The notes: generated by a model from the sequence alone, not told the origin. A stretch of DNA of 64,000 bases from Sulfidibacter corallicola (GCF_017498545.1 NZ_CP071793.1:9046256-9110255); one strand, 5' to 3'. Positions 45,701-55,391 are shown, numbered from the stretch's first letter. Numbers and translations are program-made.

Positions 45701-46162
45701 GGTCACTTTGTGTTCGGCTCCGAATTCGGAGGGATCCAGGTGGAGCTGCTCTTTGTATTGCCCCAGAAAATCAGTGAATGCGGTCAACACGGCTTCTTTT
45801 TCCTGGGCGACGCTCTTGAACGACCGATTCCAGGAAATCTTGTTGCCCACGCCATTGCCGGGCATCAACGGACGACTGAGCAACACCGTCCCCCAACGGC
45901 CGGAGAACCCGTCCACCCGGCTCGCCTGAACGTTGGCGCCGAGCGCGCGGAGATCGGCGTTCAAACGGCCCTGCTCGGTGGAATCCACCTCTTGCAAAGA
46001 CTGGTAGGCCTGGTTCACTTCGAGATCGGCATGACGGTAACGGACCCGTTCCCAAATCGAATCGTACTCGGGAGTGGTTTGGGCGAGGAGTGCACAAGGA
46101 AACAGGACAAGACATATCGCCAAGCAACGCCTGGCAACGGGTCGATGAATCGCAAAAAGCAT
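42770..46162 (-). CDS. Secreted HEWGH gluzincin metalloprotease (M36/fungalysin-like) with FTP prodomain and C-terminal domains
   Basis: 1,130 residues. ATG 46162 has GGAG 5 bases upstream, followed by a signal peptide (about 1-28). The frame runs to 46741 without a better start. Residues 100-290 are an FTP/PepSY-type propeptide (IYIPRAIDGIPVRHSNINA ... WEALVDAENGEVLSF). The catalytic motif is H475-E-W-G-H479, with E495 in GEGIADLFAA as probable third zinc ligand. An Fn3-like domain (about 700-800) and jelly-roll-like beta domains follow. The C-terminal tail (YATWPDVTILNMVSC) resembles that of the M14 carboxypeptidase. Many Cys suggest disulfides and extracellular action. It should be autoactivated outside the cell. 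The family is inferred from layout; M36 and M4 relatives are alternatives. Confidence 0.87.
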   Translation of the reverse strand: MLFAIHRPVARRCLAICLVLFPCALLAQTTPEYDSIWERVRYRHADLEVNQAYQSLQEVDSTEQGRLNADLRALGANVQASRVDGFSGRWGTVLLSRPLMPGNGVGNKISWNRSFKSVAQEKEAVLTAFTDFLGQYKEQLHLDPSEFGAEHKVTFYRDRELVRIYIPRAIDGIPVRHSNINAAVNNGNLVLFGAHFWGDVAPRAATISEAESQHILSEYLGESLRFDGFRHEARLEYIPMAKNRHTPNQHFGDGYDYRLCWVLAPEFSGEIPEWEALVDAENGEVLSFQDTSHYFAESLTVSGGVYPLTNDGVGPEGQEQDYPFPFLPVTTSTGRTLYTDGGGNISVCNNTTVIGTLAGRYVVINDVCGTFEESTDTNHLDLGFGDAPGDTDCVVAAGRSAGNTKSSRSAYYEINRIVEIGRGHLPDNDWVRSPLPVQVNIDDTCNATGGPGGLRFFKSGGGCNNTGEIAGVFDHEWGHGMDGADATPGISTPGEGIADLFAAIRLNTSCIGRNFRTINCSGFGDPCLDCTGVRDIDWGKRQSNSPHNVTWANDTCKPFGGGGPCGGSVHCEGQVYAEAVWDLWKRDLPAAFPELDERALHELTAHLIFQGSGGVGAAFQCNQGSGGCGANNGYLNYLAADDDDGNLDNGTPHMTAIFAAFDRHGIACDSLTVQNSGCANGPTAAPTVQAAATSLGAELTWNAVPNADTYRVYRSEGVDACALGKYLLTETAGTSFTDAELAPSMEYTYLVVPMGAGQACFGPSSGCVTVTPEGPEGLALGFVADLEITSGDGDIFLDNCEDAVISVSAFNLGNNALTNVRITEVRFPNQPDIVLNETLPKTVAASLTGDCTGAPVTLAFTASGLSFNAGLEVEIVAEADGVDGATGSYTFDKTQSNWETLPVATFDFETDMNGFQAISGTFTRSNAIDGAGGSEFYLASSANTHNVCDVAYSPLMELSSDSTLSIQTHFDIEEFGQGWWDRANLALVNATDASRSVIAPDGGRTYNASGQASSSFCNNGEDGFAAAMETWAESTFSAGALDSANQAGRQLYLELRYGTDGAAVGSGFRVDSISLTNVNVQVPEASSQSCCSFESLYATWPDVTILNMVSCVNLEQPVFKTPLVMSTTGH

Positions 46163-46852
46163 AGGTACTCCAATTGATTTTTTTACGCGCCGACATTTGT
46201 GGCGCACCTGCGAGCAAACAGGCCGTATATTGGGGGCCATGTCATTGAGAGAACCATGGATCGTCGAGCGGGCGAATACGCCATCGCCAAAGATCGAGCG
46301 GAATCGGAAATCTTGAGAAATGCGAAAAATATATAAATGATCCCCTAAAAAATATCTCACCATAGCACAAGAGCTCGGGAATGAGCATCTCTCTGGTTTT
46401 GGAGGAGTAAGGATTTGATTCCAGGACTCGGACGCAGATTGGCGACACGAGTACCCAGCCGAGAGGGCGCACGGACGAAGCCTTGTTTGCCTGGTGTCCC
46501 GGCACCGATTTCCAGATACCTGGACCCGGCTTTGTGTGACATGGGCCACGCCCGGCGTTCGCATCGCGGTCGCCAAACCGTCATTAGGAGTGTCGATCCC
46601 TAGCGGGAACGCCCCCGTGGGGCTCCGAAAACAACGGTTCCCTTGACGACCCCCATGATGACCGAATCCCGGCTGGAACGGAAGAATGCGAAGCCCCCGG
46701 ATTCCAAAAACTTGCCCGACGGAGTGACTACAAGTTTTCAAGGTAATTTAATTAACTTATCGCGTCAATTTTTAGGCTTTTTAACTTATCAGCCTATCAT
46801 GTATCATGATTTTAGCGTCAGTAGGACGTGAGTTTGTTTTTTGCGAGTTGCC
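46163..46852. other. Divergent intergenic stretch
   Basis: 690 bp between the metalloprotease and the TPR/C39 gene. 46730-46830 is strongly AT-rich and probably carries the promoter of the rightward gene. Frames in 46163-46700 lack ribosome sites and recognisable products. No repeat family seen elsewhere in the window is found here. Confidence 0.4.
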
Positions 46853-49800
46853 ATGACCCTGGTTCGGCCCTATCGGAACGCCATTGCCGTTCAAATCGAC
46901 CAAATGTATCGGGATTGCCGGTATCTGGATGCCTACCGCGCGACCCAACCCTACTGGTCCCGCCCTTCACTCGCGGCGCGGCTCACGGTCGAAGAACTGG
47001 TCCTGGCCGCCCGACTGGCCGCGAAGCTGGGAGGCAGCCGCGAGTCGCGCATCCTGCTGCGCGAAGCACGCAAGCGATCGCCCCAACACCCCCAGGTCCG
47101 CTTCTTCGGCAGCGACGGGGAACCCTCTGGCGAACCTCCGTTGAATCAACTGCGCGATTTTGTGGAAGATCCCGATTTCGGATCGGAAGACCCCGCCCTG
47201 GATGCCCGGTGGGTTGCCCAACACGCCCAGATCTTCGCCCGTTACCGCGACTTCGAATCGAGCACGTTCTGGATGACGCGAGCCCGCGAGCTGAATCCGG
47301 TTTGCCCCTGGCTGGACCTCCACCAGGCCCATATCTGGATGGAAGCGGGTCGCTGGGACGACGCCCTTCCGTTGGTGGAAGCCGTATACGCCCGCCAGCC
47401 AGGCTGCACCTCGGCGGCCCACGCCCTGATTATTTGTTATGGTTATTTCAACAAACTTCCAAAGGCCGCGGGCCTTTTGCTCCAATGGATTCAAGCCGGC
47501 GGCCAGTCTCTGGAGATTCTGCAACTGGGCCTGATTTACGCCTTGCACGCCCTGGAGCGCAATAGTGGCGGACAGGTTCGCGAACAATTGCTGCCGCTGG
47601 TTCAACTGGCCCGGCGCCTGCCCCATTACGCACCGCTGGCCGATCGCACCACGCGCCGTCGGAACCACGCCATTCAGGCCGAACTCGCCAAGCAACTCGG
47701 CGACCACGGCTCCCTGGCCTTCCACGCGAAACACGCCCGTTCGGAGCACGTCGACGACCTGTTGGCGGCCCTGAAGGAAAAGGCCAAAGGGCGACGGATC
47801 CTGCTGAAACATCCGGTCATCCGCCAGAAACACAACACCTGTATGCCCGCTTCCTTGGCGACCTGCCTACAGACGCTCGGACTCAAAATCGACCAGGACG
47901 AGTTGGCGCGGAAGCTGGCCTACGACGGCACCAACCCCTGGCGCGTGAAACGATGGGCCGAAGAAAACGGACTTTGTTTTCGACCCTTCCTGGCGCATCG
48001 CGATACTTTTCTGCAACTGTTGAAACGCGGTATTCCCAGTGTCGCGACGTTTGTGCACCCCGGAATGGGTCACGCCTGCACCGCGGTGGGATTTGACACG
48101 ACCACCGATTCCCTGCTCTATCACGACCCGAGCGGCGATTTTCTCGGTGACATCCCCCTGAAATCCTATCTCGACCAAAACGGACCCATCGGACCTCTCT
48201 GTTTCGCGGTCATTCCCGAGGAGATGTCGAACCGGGTGCGCGACGTCGTTTGGCACCAAGCCCGAGCCGCGGAACGCCTGATCGAGTTTTGGTGCCACCA
48301 CGAAAAAGGGGCGCTGGCCAAGTGTCGCGAAATCGCCGAGGCAGCGAAGTCATGCGATCCCGAAAGCCCCCTGACGCGCTACCAGAGCGTGCTTTGCCGG
48401 CAGATGGCCGGCCATTGGTCGGAAACGCGACACCAGGTTCGCGACCTCTTGGAGACTCATCCCCGGTCCACCAGCCTGCAAATGCTGTATCTGGGTACCT
48501 TGCAACACGATCGAAACCCCACCGCCTATCGCGCGGCATTACGGGCGATCGTGGAGGGCCTTCGCCTGCCGGAGCTCGAAGCCGAGGTCACCATCTTCCC
48601 CCACACGCAATTCCACGCGGCACTCGCCCAACAGCTCGCCCATTCCGCGAAACACCAACCAAGCGCGGCCCGGGTCATCGAACGCGGCTTGCGTTTGCAG
48701 CCCCATCAGGCCGATTTGTGTTTTGCCCTGGGTCAATGGTTGATGCGAACCCAGCGCAATCGGGAGGCGCTGCTGCCCCTGCGCCTGGCGGCCACGCTAC
48801 ACCTGGAAAACGATGTCTTCGCCCGCGGCTACGCCTGGGCCTGTCACAAGCTAGGCGAAAAGGAACGCGCGCTGGGCTTCCTCGCCCAAAGAGCCGAACA
48901 CCTGTGCGCGGAAGCCGGTGGTGCCGGGCCATGGATCGAATACATTCGGGCCGCGGAAGCCTTCGGTCGACCGGACCAGGCGCTGGAGATCCTCGAGAGC
49001 AGCCTGGAACGGCGTCCCGAAGACGGAACGCTCTGGGCTTTCGCCTCCGGTTTTCTCATGCAATACGGGAAGCGGGAGGGTGCGAAACGGGCCTGGAACG
49101 CCACGCGTCGCTTGGCCACCGAGGAAGAGCGACTCGAGACAGGCACCCTGTTGCACGCCCACACCGGAGATCACCAAAGGGGCCTCGAGACGGCCGAACG
49201 ATGGGTGGCTCTCAACCCAAATCATTTGGGTGCGAGACGCGCCCTGATCCAATTCGTCGGGCTCACGCAGGGTCCCGACGCGGCCGCGGCACTTCCGGCC
49301 CGATGGCATCGGGAACAACCGGAACATCGCATGTTGGCCCAACTCTACCTGGAACAGTTGACCGAATCGGCCGCCACTCGGGAAGATCGGCTGCGCTTGA
49401 TCGAGCATCTGAACGAACGCTTGGCGGAACAACCGGGTGACGATTGGGCCCTTCAGGTTCGCGCCTGGACCTGGTTCCACCTGTGGCAGGCCAGTTCGCG
49501 GGCGGATCGAGCCGACCAGGAAGCCCGTCTGGATGCGGCGGTGACGGAGGCCCTGCACGCCGATCCGGATCATCCGAACCTGACGGAACTGCAGGGAGCC
49601 ATCGCCTTGGAGCGGGGCGAACCGGCGTTGGCGGAGCAACATCTCACGCGGTTGCTGGCGCACGATCCTAACAACTACGCCGCATTCAGCCATCTGTACC
49701 AAATCTATGCAAGCAGGGACGGCGGGGAGCGCGAGGCCTTGCTTGCCACCATCGAGCGTGCCTTTTACGCGGCCCCTCACCATTTCGAACCAGCCGAGAT

Positions 49801-51985
49801 GGTGAGCCTGTGGATGTGCGAGCTGTTCGGCTTCCCCAAGGCCGAGGCTCAGGTACGGCGCTGGCTGGACACCCGCCCGGACGATCCGATGCTGGCTCAC
49901 GCCTGGATCAACCTCCACCTGCGCGAGGGCGCGGGCCTCGAGTCCCTGAGACGGGTGAAGCCCACCCTGCAACGCATGATGGACCAACATCCGCAACACA
50001 CTTCTTTTAAATTGACCCTCGCCGATTTCTACTTGAGCGGCGGCAAGATCGACAAGGCGCTCGCCCTGTACCGGCACTTGACCGAACGGAATCCGTCCGA
50101 CACCAAGATGCGGGCGAGCTATGCCGAGCTCTTGGTCAAAAAAGGTCACCTGGACGACGCACTGGTGCAGTGGCGCAAAGTGGTTCGCCTCGATCCCTTC
50201 GCGTTCGACGGCTATCGCGCGACTGCCCGGATCCACCTCCAACGCGACCAGACGATGGAAGCGCTGGACGTGGCGCGGAAAGGGGCCGAACGCATCGTTC
50301 ACGATCTGTCGGCCTGGGAAATGGTGCTGGATCTACTGTGCCAACTGAATCGCACCCAGGAAGCGGAGCAACTGGCGCGGGAGCTGCCGGACCGCGTCAA
50401 CGACCGCGCCATGGGCCTGATGTTGCTGGCGGAGACGCTGAAACGCGAACAATTGGCCGGCCAGTTCGACGAGGTCAAGGCCGCCTATGCCGCCGTGTTG
50501 GAACAGCGTCCCAACCATTGGCCGGCCATTTACGAAATGGTGAACTGTCACTGTGTGGAACGCCAGTTCGACAGCGCTCGCGACCTGCTGCGCCAGGTCA
50601 AGCGACGGAACCCGACCCAAACCTTGGTGGAACCGATGCTGGCCCTGGTCGATCGCGTCGAGGGTCACAACGACCGTGCCTTGGACGCCATGCGCCGGCA
50701 CCTGGAGCGCACCCCGGCCGACATCTGGGCGTGGCAGCTCGCGGTTCAGTGGACGCGCGAGGACAACGCGCTCGAAGTCGGCAACGATCTGCTGCTCTAC
50801 CTGAACGAAGACCTGTTCGAAAACGTGGAACTGGGCCTCATCAAGCTGGAGTTGGAAGAGATTCTCGGGTTTCCCGCGCCACGGCTGGTGGAGAGCTGGG
50901 AGCGTCTGGCCAAACGGTTTCCCAGTTCGGAGGATCTTCAGCGCCATCGCTTCGATTTCTGTTTCCGCAACGGCCTGGCGCGCCACGCCGCGAATGCACT
51001 GACCGACCTGGCGGCGAGCATCGCTCCCGACGACGCCGAAATCCTGATACGCCACACCCAACTCGCCTGCCTGGAAGGGAACCAGGATGTGCTGGTCGAT
51101 CGGCTACTGGCGATCGGCGCTCCGGATGTCCGAATCTCGGAGGACCGCCTGGAATACCTGTTCGATCAAATCGACGAGCACTTTTTGCTGCGCCCGGCCC
51201 TGGCGCGTGTCCTGGAAAAGGTGGAGGCCGGCACCGAAGTTTCGCCGGGATTCGTGGGTGCCGTCATCGGCTTCAGCGGCAGCCAAAACTGGTGGGGGGT
51301 CCTGGCCCAGGTCGGCCGCCTGCTCGAACCCATAGCTCGAAAGGAACCATGGCAATACTACCTGGCCATGGTGCTCGACGCCCTCTCCGACGAGCACGGT
51401 CCCCAGATCGTGCTCGCCTGGCGGGAGGCCAATCCGGACCTTAGACCCGAGACTTCCGTGCTCTGGAGCGTGGTATCCTGCGCCTACATGAGGATGGGGC
51501 AATGGGACAACCTATGCATCTGGCTGGATGCCTGGCAGGATTGCGGGGATTTTCCGCTTTCCGCCCAGGTCGAGTACCTGGTCGGGCTGCGCGGGCTGGG
51601 TCTCTGGCACGAGATCGAGCCCAGGGCGCGTGCCATCCTCCAAAGCCAGCCGTCGGATCGAAGTGCGGCACATACCGTCGTCATCCTCATGAGCGCGTTG
51701 TTGGTTCGCGGCCAGGACCAGGCGTTCCTGTTCGAGTTTCTGACCTGGGGTTCGCTCGTGGAGCAAGCGTCCGAACCCTGGTACTCGGTACTCGCATGTT
51801 TTGCCGCGCTGCTCGACACCCAACGCGTTCGCGATCCCAACGCACTGAATGCGCGCTTTCGCCTGGCCGCGCAGGAAATCCTGGAACCCCAAAATCCCCT
51901 GCGCCAGGTGTGGCGCGAGTGCATGAAACGTCGCCTGTCGTTGGGTAGGCGCATCACCTGGTCGCTCACCCGCAAGCTTGCCTGA
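46853..51985 (+). CDS. Giant TPR protein with embedded C39-like cysteine peptidase
   Basis: 1,710 residues from ATG 46853; a TTG at 46841 is possible and neither has a strong ribosome site. No signal peptide is seen. TPR-like helices cover about 1-310 and from about 475 to the end; clear units include ALALYRHLTERNPSDTKMRA and DDALVQWRKVVRLDPFAFDG. Between them (about 318-465) lies a C39-like papain-fold peptidase: Cys330 in HNTCMPASLATCL, His407 in GMGHACTAVGF and Asp425 in YHDPSG form the expected triad, so it may be active. C39-type domains usually process leader peptides at a double-Gly site within ABC exporters; here no exporter is attached. The substrate is unknown. The next gene starts 77 bp downstream and is likely co-transcribed. 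Confidence 0.85.
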   Translation: MTLVRPYRNAIAVQIDQMYRDCRYLDAYRATQPYWSRPSLAARLTVEELVLAARLAAKLGGSRESRILLREARKRSPQHPQVRFFGSDGEPSGEPPLNQLRDFVEDPDFGSEDPALDARWVAQHAQIFARYRDFESSTFWMTRARELNPVCPWLDLHQAHIWMEAGRWDDALPLVEAVYARQPGCTSAAHALIICYGYFNKLPKAAGLLLQWIQAGGQSLEILQLGLIYALHALERNSGGQVREQLLPLVQLARRLPHYAPLADRTTRRRNHAIQAELAKQLGDHGSLAFHAKHARSEHVDDLLAALKEKAKGRRILLKHPVIRQKHNTCMPASLATCLQTLGLKIDQDELARKLAYDGTNPWRVKRWAEENGLCFRPFLAHRDTFLQLLKRGIPSVATFVHPGMGHACTAVGFDTTTDSLLYHDPSGDFLGDIPLKSYLDQNGPIGPLCFAVIPEEMSNRVRDVVWHQARAAERLIEFWCHHEKGALAKCREIAEAAKSCDPESPLTRYQSVLCRQMAGHWSETRHQVRDLLETHPRSTSLQMLYLGTLQHDRNPTAYRAALRAIVEGLRLPELEAEVTIFPHTQFHAALAQQLAHSAKHQPSAARVIERGLRLQPHQADLCFALGQWLMRTQRNREALLPLRLAATLHLENDVFARGYAWACHKLGEKERALGFLAQRAEHLCAEAGGAGPWIEYIRAAEAFGRPDQALEILESSLERRPEDGTLWAFASGFLMQYGKREGAKRAWNATRRLATEEERLETGTLLHAHTGDHQRGLETAERWVALNPNHLGARRALIQFVGLTQGPDAAAALPARWHREQPEHRMLAQLYLEQLTESAATREDRLRLIEHLNERLAEQPGDDWALQVRAWTWFHLWQASSRADRADQEARLDAAVTEALHADPDHPNLTELQGAIALERGEPALAEQHLTRLLAHDPNNYAAFSHLYQIYASRDGGEREALLATIERAFYAAPHHFEPAEMVSLWMCELFGFPKAEAQVRRWLDTRPDDPMLAHAWINLHLREGAGLESLRRVKPTLQRMMDQHPQHTSFKLTLADFYLSGGKIDKALALYRHLTERNPSDTKMRASYAELLVKKGHLDDALVQWRKVVRLDPFAFDGYRATARIHLQRDQTMEALDVARKGAERIVHDLSAWEMVLDLLCQLNRTQEAEQLARELPDRVNDRAMGLMLLAETLKREQLAGQFDEVKAAYAAVLEQRPNHWPAIYEMVNCHCVERQFDSARDLLRQVKRRNPTQTLVEPMLALVDRVEGHNDRALDAMRRHLERTPADIWAWQLAVQWTREDNALEVGNDLLLYLNEDLFENVELGLIKLELEEILGFPAPRLVESWERLAKRFPSSEDLQRHRFDFCFRNGLARHAANALTDLAASIAPDDAEILIRHTQLACLEGNQDVLVDRLLAIGAPDVRISEDRLEYLFDQIDEHFLLRPALARVLEKVEAGTEVSPGFVGAVIGFSGSQNWWGVLAQVGRLLEPIARKEPWQYYLAMVLDALSDEHGPQIVLAWREANPDLRPETSVLWSVVSCAYMRMGQWDNLCIWLDAWQDCGDFPLSAQVEYLVGLRGLGLWHEIEPRARAILQSQPSDRSAAHTVVILMSALLVRGQDQAFLFEFLTWGSLVEQASEPWYSVLACFAALLDTQRVRDPNALNARFRLAAQEILEPQNPLRQVWRECMKRRLSLGRRITWSLTRKLA

Positions 51986-52062
51986 GCCGCCGCATTCCTT
52001 TTCTCGATACCCATACCTACCCGAGAACCTCGATACAAATCAAAAGATGGGAGAGTGAGCAC

Positions 52063-52764
52063 ATGCTGCATGGATTTGGTGCACACCTGGAGGACATTCG
52101 TCGGCACTTCGGAAGGCCGCCCCGGACGGGTCCCGATTCGCGGGAGCACTGGTCCCGCCCGATGCCGGGCTGGCTGGAGGCCGCCCCCGACCGATCTCGG
52201 CTGGCCGCCTTCTTTTCCGAGCAACCGGAAATCCTGGAGCGCGGCGACGTGGTCTGGGGCATGTTGGTGCAGGCGCACGAGGCACTGTTCGACGCCGACG
52301 GCGAGTTCGAGGCGGTCCCGGGCGAGTTCGTCTATTCCCGCGACCCACACTACACCGAACACTTGGCCGAGTTGCGCGACATCGCCAAAGACGTCTATCG
52401 CCTCAAGGATTATCGTCCGCGGAACGAGCCCTTGATGCGCTTCGCCGAAAAGGTCTTCGACGCGCACGACGAGGTGTTCGACCTGCCCGTTCCAAAAATC
52501 CTCACGAACGGACGCGACGTGCGTTTCAGTCACCTGATCGTGCACCGTGAACACCTGCCCGAAGGGTACATGGCCAAAACCTGGCTGCCCCTGATCGCGC
52601 CTCCCGAAGGCCTGCACCACGCGGCGGTGGTCAATCGGCATTTCTGGCCGCAAGCCTTGGTGGAAACCTGGCTGGGCGGCACCTGGCAGGCCGACGTGTT
52701 CGCCCCCGCCCCCATCAAGCGCGAATTGCCGGCGCACCTGCCCGCCCAACCCTCGCTGGGATAG
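52063..52764 (+). CDS. Hypothetical protein downstream of the TPR/C39 gene
   Basis: 233 residues from ATG 52063 (GGGAGA about 9 bases upstream). Soluble, with no signal peptide. The middle region has VPGEFVYSRDPHYTEHLAEL and RFSHLIVHREHLPEGYMAKT, and the C-terminus has several Trp and Pro. I recognise no family. Its position 77 bp after the TPR/C39 gene suggests a partner or substrate of that protein. There is no double-Gly leader at its N-terminus (it starts MLHGFGAHLEDIRRHFG), so classic C39 processing is not obvious. Confidence 0.7.
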   Translation: MLHGFGAHLEDIRRHFGRPPRTGPDSREHWSRPMPGWLEAAPDRSRLAAFFSEQPEILERGDVVWGMLVQAHEALFDADGEFEAVPGEFVYSRDPHYTEHLAELRDIAKDVYRLKDYRPRNEPLMRFAEKVFDAHDEVFDLPVPKILTNGRDVRFSHLIVHREHLPEGYMAKTWLPLIAPPEGLHHAAVVNRHFWPQALVETWLGGTWQADVFAPAPIKRELPAHLPAQPSLG

Positions 52765-53318
52765 CTCGGCTTCGAACCCGAGCTTTTCCAACGAATCGCC
52801 GCTCAGGCCTATGGGTTTCAGGTTGGAACCTAATCGGGGTGAATCGCCGGGGAGGCCACGCATTTGTGAGGTGGGCATCGTTGCAGTAGGTGCCGGGCCC
52901 GCTCAGGGCGCCGGGCCGCCTCGTCGAAGGGATCTCGACTCGGAATTCCCGAATCAGGAGGGAGCCGTGGTGCCTGGAGGTGAGGGGGCCGCCCAGACCT
53001 GCCTGCTCCACCAATCGAAGCGACCTAACATGGATAGAAATCGATCATCGGGAGATCTTGAGGCCCGACTTTTCTGCTTCGCTCTTTTACCCGTTGGTCT
53101 CGCGAAGCCTGGGCCACTTCGAAGTGTCGGCCGGGCCGGCCAACCTACCGCGATTCCGACCCTCGCAGCATGCGGGAACCCCTTTCATGGATCACTTCGA
53201 AATGGTCATCCGGCGGGTTTGCCGCCCCTGGCGCCCCTACCTGACACCGGTTTGCATTGAGAATCTGCCGGTTCAGAGGAACCATTTCAAAAAACGGCTG
53301 ATTCCGGATGGGCGCTGA
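52765..53318. repeat. Intergenic repeat island (R1 then R3, both inverted)
   Basis: 554 bp. 52806-52920 is an inverted, diverged R1 copy and 53001-53228 an inverted R3 copy, so read on the minus strand the order R3-R1 is the same as at 6846-7486. The stretch between them differs from the first locus. No gene is supported. Confidence 0.75.
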
Positions 53319-55391
53319 TTAGGGAGTGGGATTACTGGTCGCGCTGACGTTGCCGATCGCCGGTTCACCGATTTGGTTGAAGACGAAGACGACACCGGTC
53401 AAGGGCTGATCGGCGGAGGTCGCCGTCATGGTGACGTTCTGATCGATCCCGGGAAAGAGCCCGTCGGTCGTGACCGCGACCGGCACGCCCGGCGCCAATC
53501 CGCGTCCGGTCTCGGTATCGGTGCGCAGCAGGTCGCCGGCCGCATTGTGGAAGGTCAGGGTCACGTCGGTGGCGGCAGCGCCCACATTGACGATGACCGG
53601 CGCGGAGATGTTCCCGTCGATCACGGGCAGGTAGCCGAACAGAATGGTGCGCCCATAGCGGGTGCCCTCCATGGTGCCGTTCTCGGGCATGGCCACGGCC
53701 ACGCCTTGGGACGGCGACAGCCCGGAATCGGTATCGCGGTTGAACGTGACCCAGCGACCGTGAATGGTGGTCCGGTCGGCAGCGAGTTCGACGGTGAAGC
53801 CCGGGCCACGGTCGAAATTCGGGAACAGGGTGGCGACCCCCTCCTCCAAGAAGCCGTTGGCGGGTATGGTGCGGCTGGCGGTCGCGGTGCTGCCGTCGGT
53901 GCGGCGCGCGGTCAATTCCACCTGCGCGGCCGTAGAGCCGTAATTGTTTGCAACCAGGGTACTTTCAAAGCGATCGGTATAGGAAAGCCAGGAGTACATC
54001 CATCGGCCGACCGCTTCGAAGCCCGAGCCCCCGTTCTCGATCCCGACCATCTCGGCCATCGCCGCCACATTCATTTTGAGCACTTCCAGGCCCATCGAGA
54101 TACTGACGTTGTCGGCGGTGTCGGTCGTCCGGTGGTAGCCGGAATAGCTGTCCCAATCGTTTTCGATCGTCAGCAGGGCCGGGACACCGCGGTTGATATA
54201 GGGCACGTGGTCCGAACCGAAGGGGTTGAAACTGGTTACGACGCGCAAATTGGTGTAGTCGGTGGCAGCCGTGGAAAAGGCTTCCACCAGCGAAGCACCC
54301 ACCTGACCGGACTCCAGCAGGACATCCAGGTCCTCGTCCCCGGTGTAACCGATCATATCCATGATCAACACACCCTTGACCTTGCTCAGGTCATCGTTGC
54401 CGGCGAGTCGGGCCGCGTGGTCGAAACTGCCGAAAAGGCCCTGTTCTTCGCCGGAATAGGCGATGAAGAGGATGGTCGATTTGGGCTTGGCGGCCGCCAA
54501 TACGCGTGCCATTTCCAGCACGCCGGCCGTGCCGCTGCCGTTGTCCTCGGCGCCTGGTGCGGCGTTGGTGGGGTCCTCGGAAATACTGTCGTAGTGGCCG
54601 CCGATGATGTACCAATCATCGGGGCGCTCGGTTCCCTCGATCACCGCAATGACGTTCTGGACGTTGGTGCCCGAAAAGGTGAAACCCTGGGTGGAAACCG
54701 TCAACCCCTCGATCGCCTGGAACTGGCCAATCAACCAGTCGCGCGAATCGGCGATCTCGGTGCCCAGTGAATAGCGATTGAATTCGGCGAGGCGGGTGAC
54801 GTCGCCGAGCCAGCGATCGCCGTCGATTTGATCGACCACCGCTTGGATCGCGGGATCCGGCGCGCGCTTGTGCTGCTGCGCGGTCCGGTTTTCGTGCTGG
54901 GCGGCCAAGACGCTGAAGGGTTCCAAGCGACGGAAATCCAGGTCGTGGGCATGGGCGCCGTGCGCCAAGTGGCGCGGCGGCTCGGCGTACATTTGAACGA
55001 CGGCGCGGCGACCGGCACGGGCCAACTCGATGCCGTCCAGATTCGGCAGGGTTCGAAAGTGATCCAATTTCACGACGTACAGGCGTTCGCGGTCGACGCC
55101 CACGTCGGCGAACACGCGAATCACCGGGGCATCGGCAGCCGCATTTCGAATCAGGCTCTGGAGTTCGGCATCAGATGCCAGAACGAGGAGCGACGGTCCC
55201 ATTTCCACCCACCACGCGAAGGCGGGGTTCTGCTTGAGGGCCGCCACGCGGTCCGGCCCCACGCGATCGATATCGATCAAAGCGTAGCGTTCGTCGCCGG
55301 ACCAAACGGGCAAGGTCGAAAAAAAGAAAAGGGCGACACACAAGGCCAATCCGCGACAGGAGCGGATTCGATTCGGGTTGCTGAGCGACAT
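53319..55391 (-). CDS. Secreted M28 zinc aminopeptidase
   Basis: 690 residues. ATG 55391 has GGAGGA 4 bases upstream. A signal peptide covers about 1-31. Residues 175-450 form the M28 domain with the co-catalytic zinc site: H266 and D283 (GGHYDS, GAEDNGSG), the E315-E316 pair (YSGEEQGLFG), D345 (IMDMIGY) and H420 (YSGYHRTTDTAD). This is the leucine-aminopeptidase-like (Ap1) subgroup. The last ~240 residues form beta-rich domains resembling those on other secreted proteins (NFDRGPGFTVELAADRTTIHG). It should remove N-terminal amino acids from peptides outside the cell. Together with the M14 and HEWGH enzymes it makes a full endo/exo-peptidase set. Confidence 0.93.
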   Translation of the reverse strand: MSLSNPNRIRSCRGLALCVALFFFSTLPVWSGDERYALIDIDRVGPDRVAALKQNPAFAWWVEMGPSLLVLASDAELQSLIRNAAADAPVIRVFADVGVDRERLYVVKLDHFRTLPNLDGIELARAGRRAVVQMYAEPPRHLAHGAHAHDLDFRRLEPFSVLAAQHENRTAQQHKRAPDPAIQAVVDQIDGDRWLGDVTRLAEFNRYSLGTEIADSRDWLIGQFQAIEGLTVSTQGFTFSGTNVQNVIAVIEGTERPDDWYIIGGHYDSISEDPTNAAPGAEDNGSGTAGVLEMARVLAAAKPKSTILFIAYSGEEQGLFGSFDHAARLAGNDDLSKVKGVLIMDMIGYTGDEDLDVLLESGQVGASLVEAFSTAATDYTNLRVVTSFNPFGSDHVPYINRGVPALLTIENDWDSYSGYHRTTDTADNVSISMGLEVLKMNVAAMAEMVGIENGGSGFEAVGRWMYSWLSYTDRFESTLVANNYGSTAAQVELTARRTDGSTATASRTIPANGFLEEGVATLFPNFDRGPGFTVELAADRTTIHGRWVTFNRDTDSGLSPSQGVAVAMPENGTMEGTRYGRTILFGYLPVIDGNISAPVIVNVGAAATDVTLTFHNAAGDLLRTDTETGRGLAPGVPVAVTTDGLFPGIDQNVTMTATSADQPLTGVVFVFNQIGEPAIGNVSATSNPTP

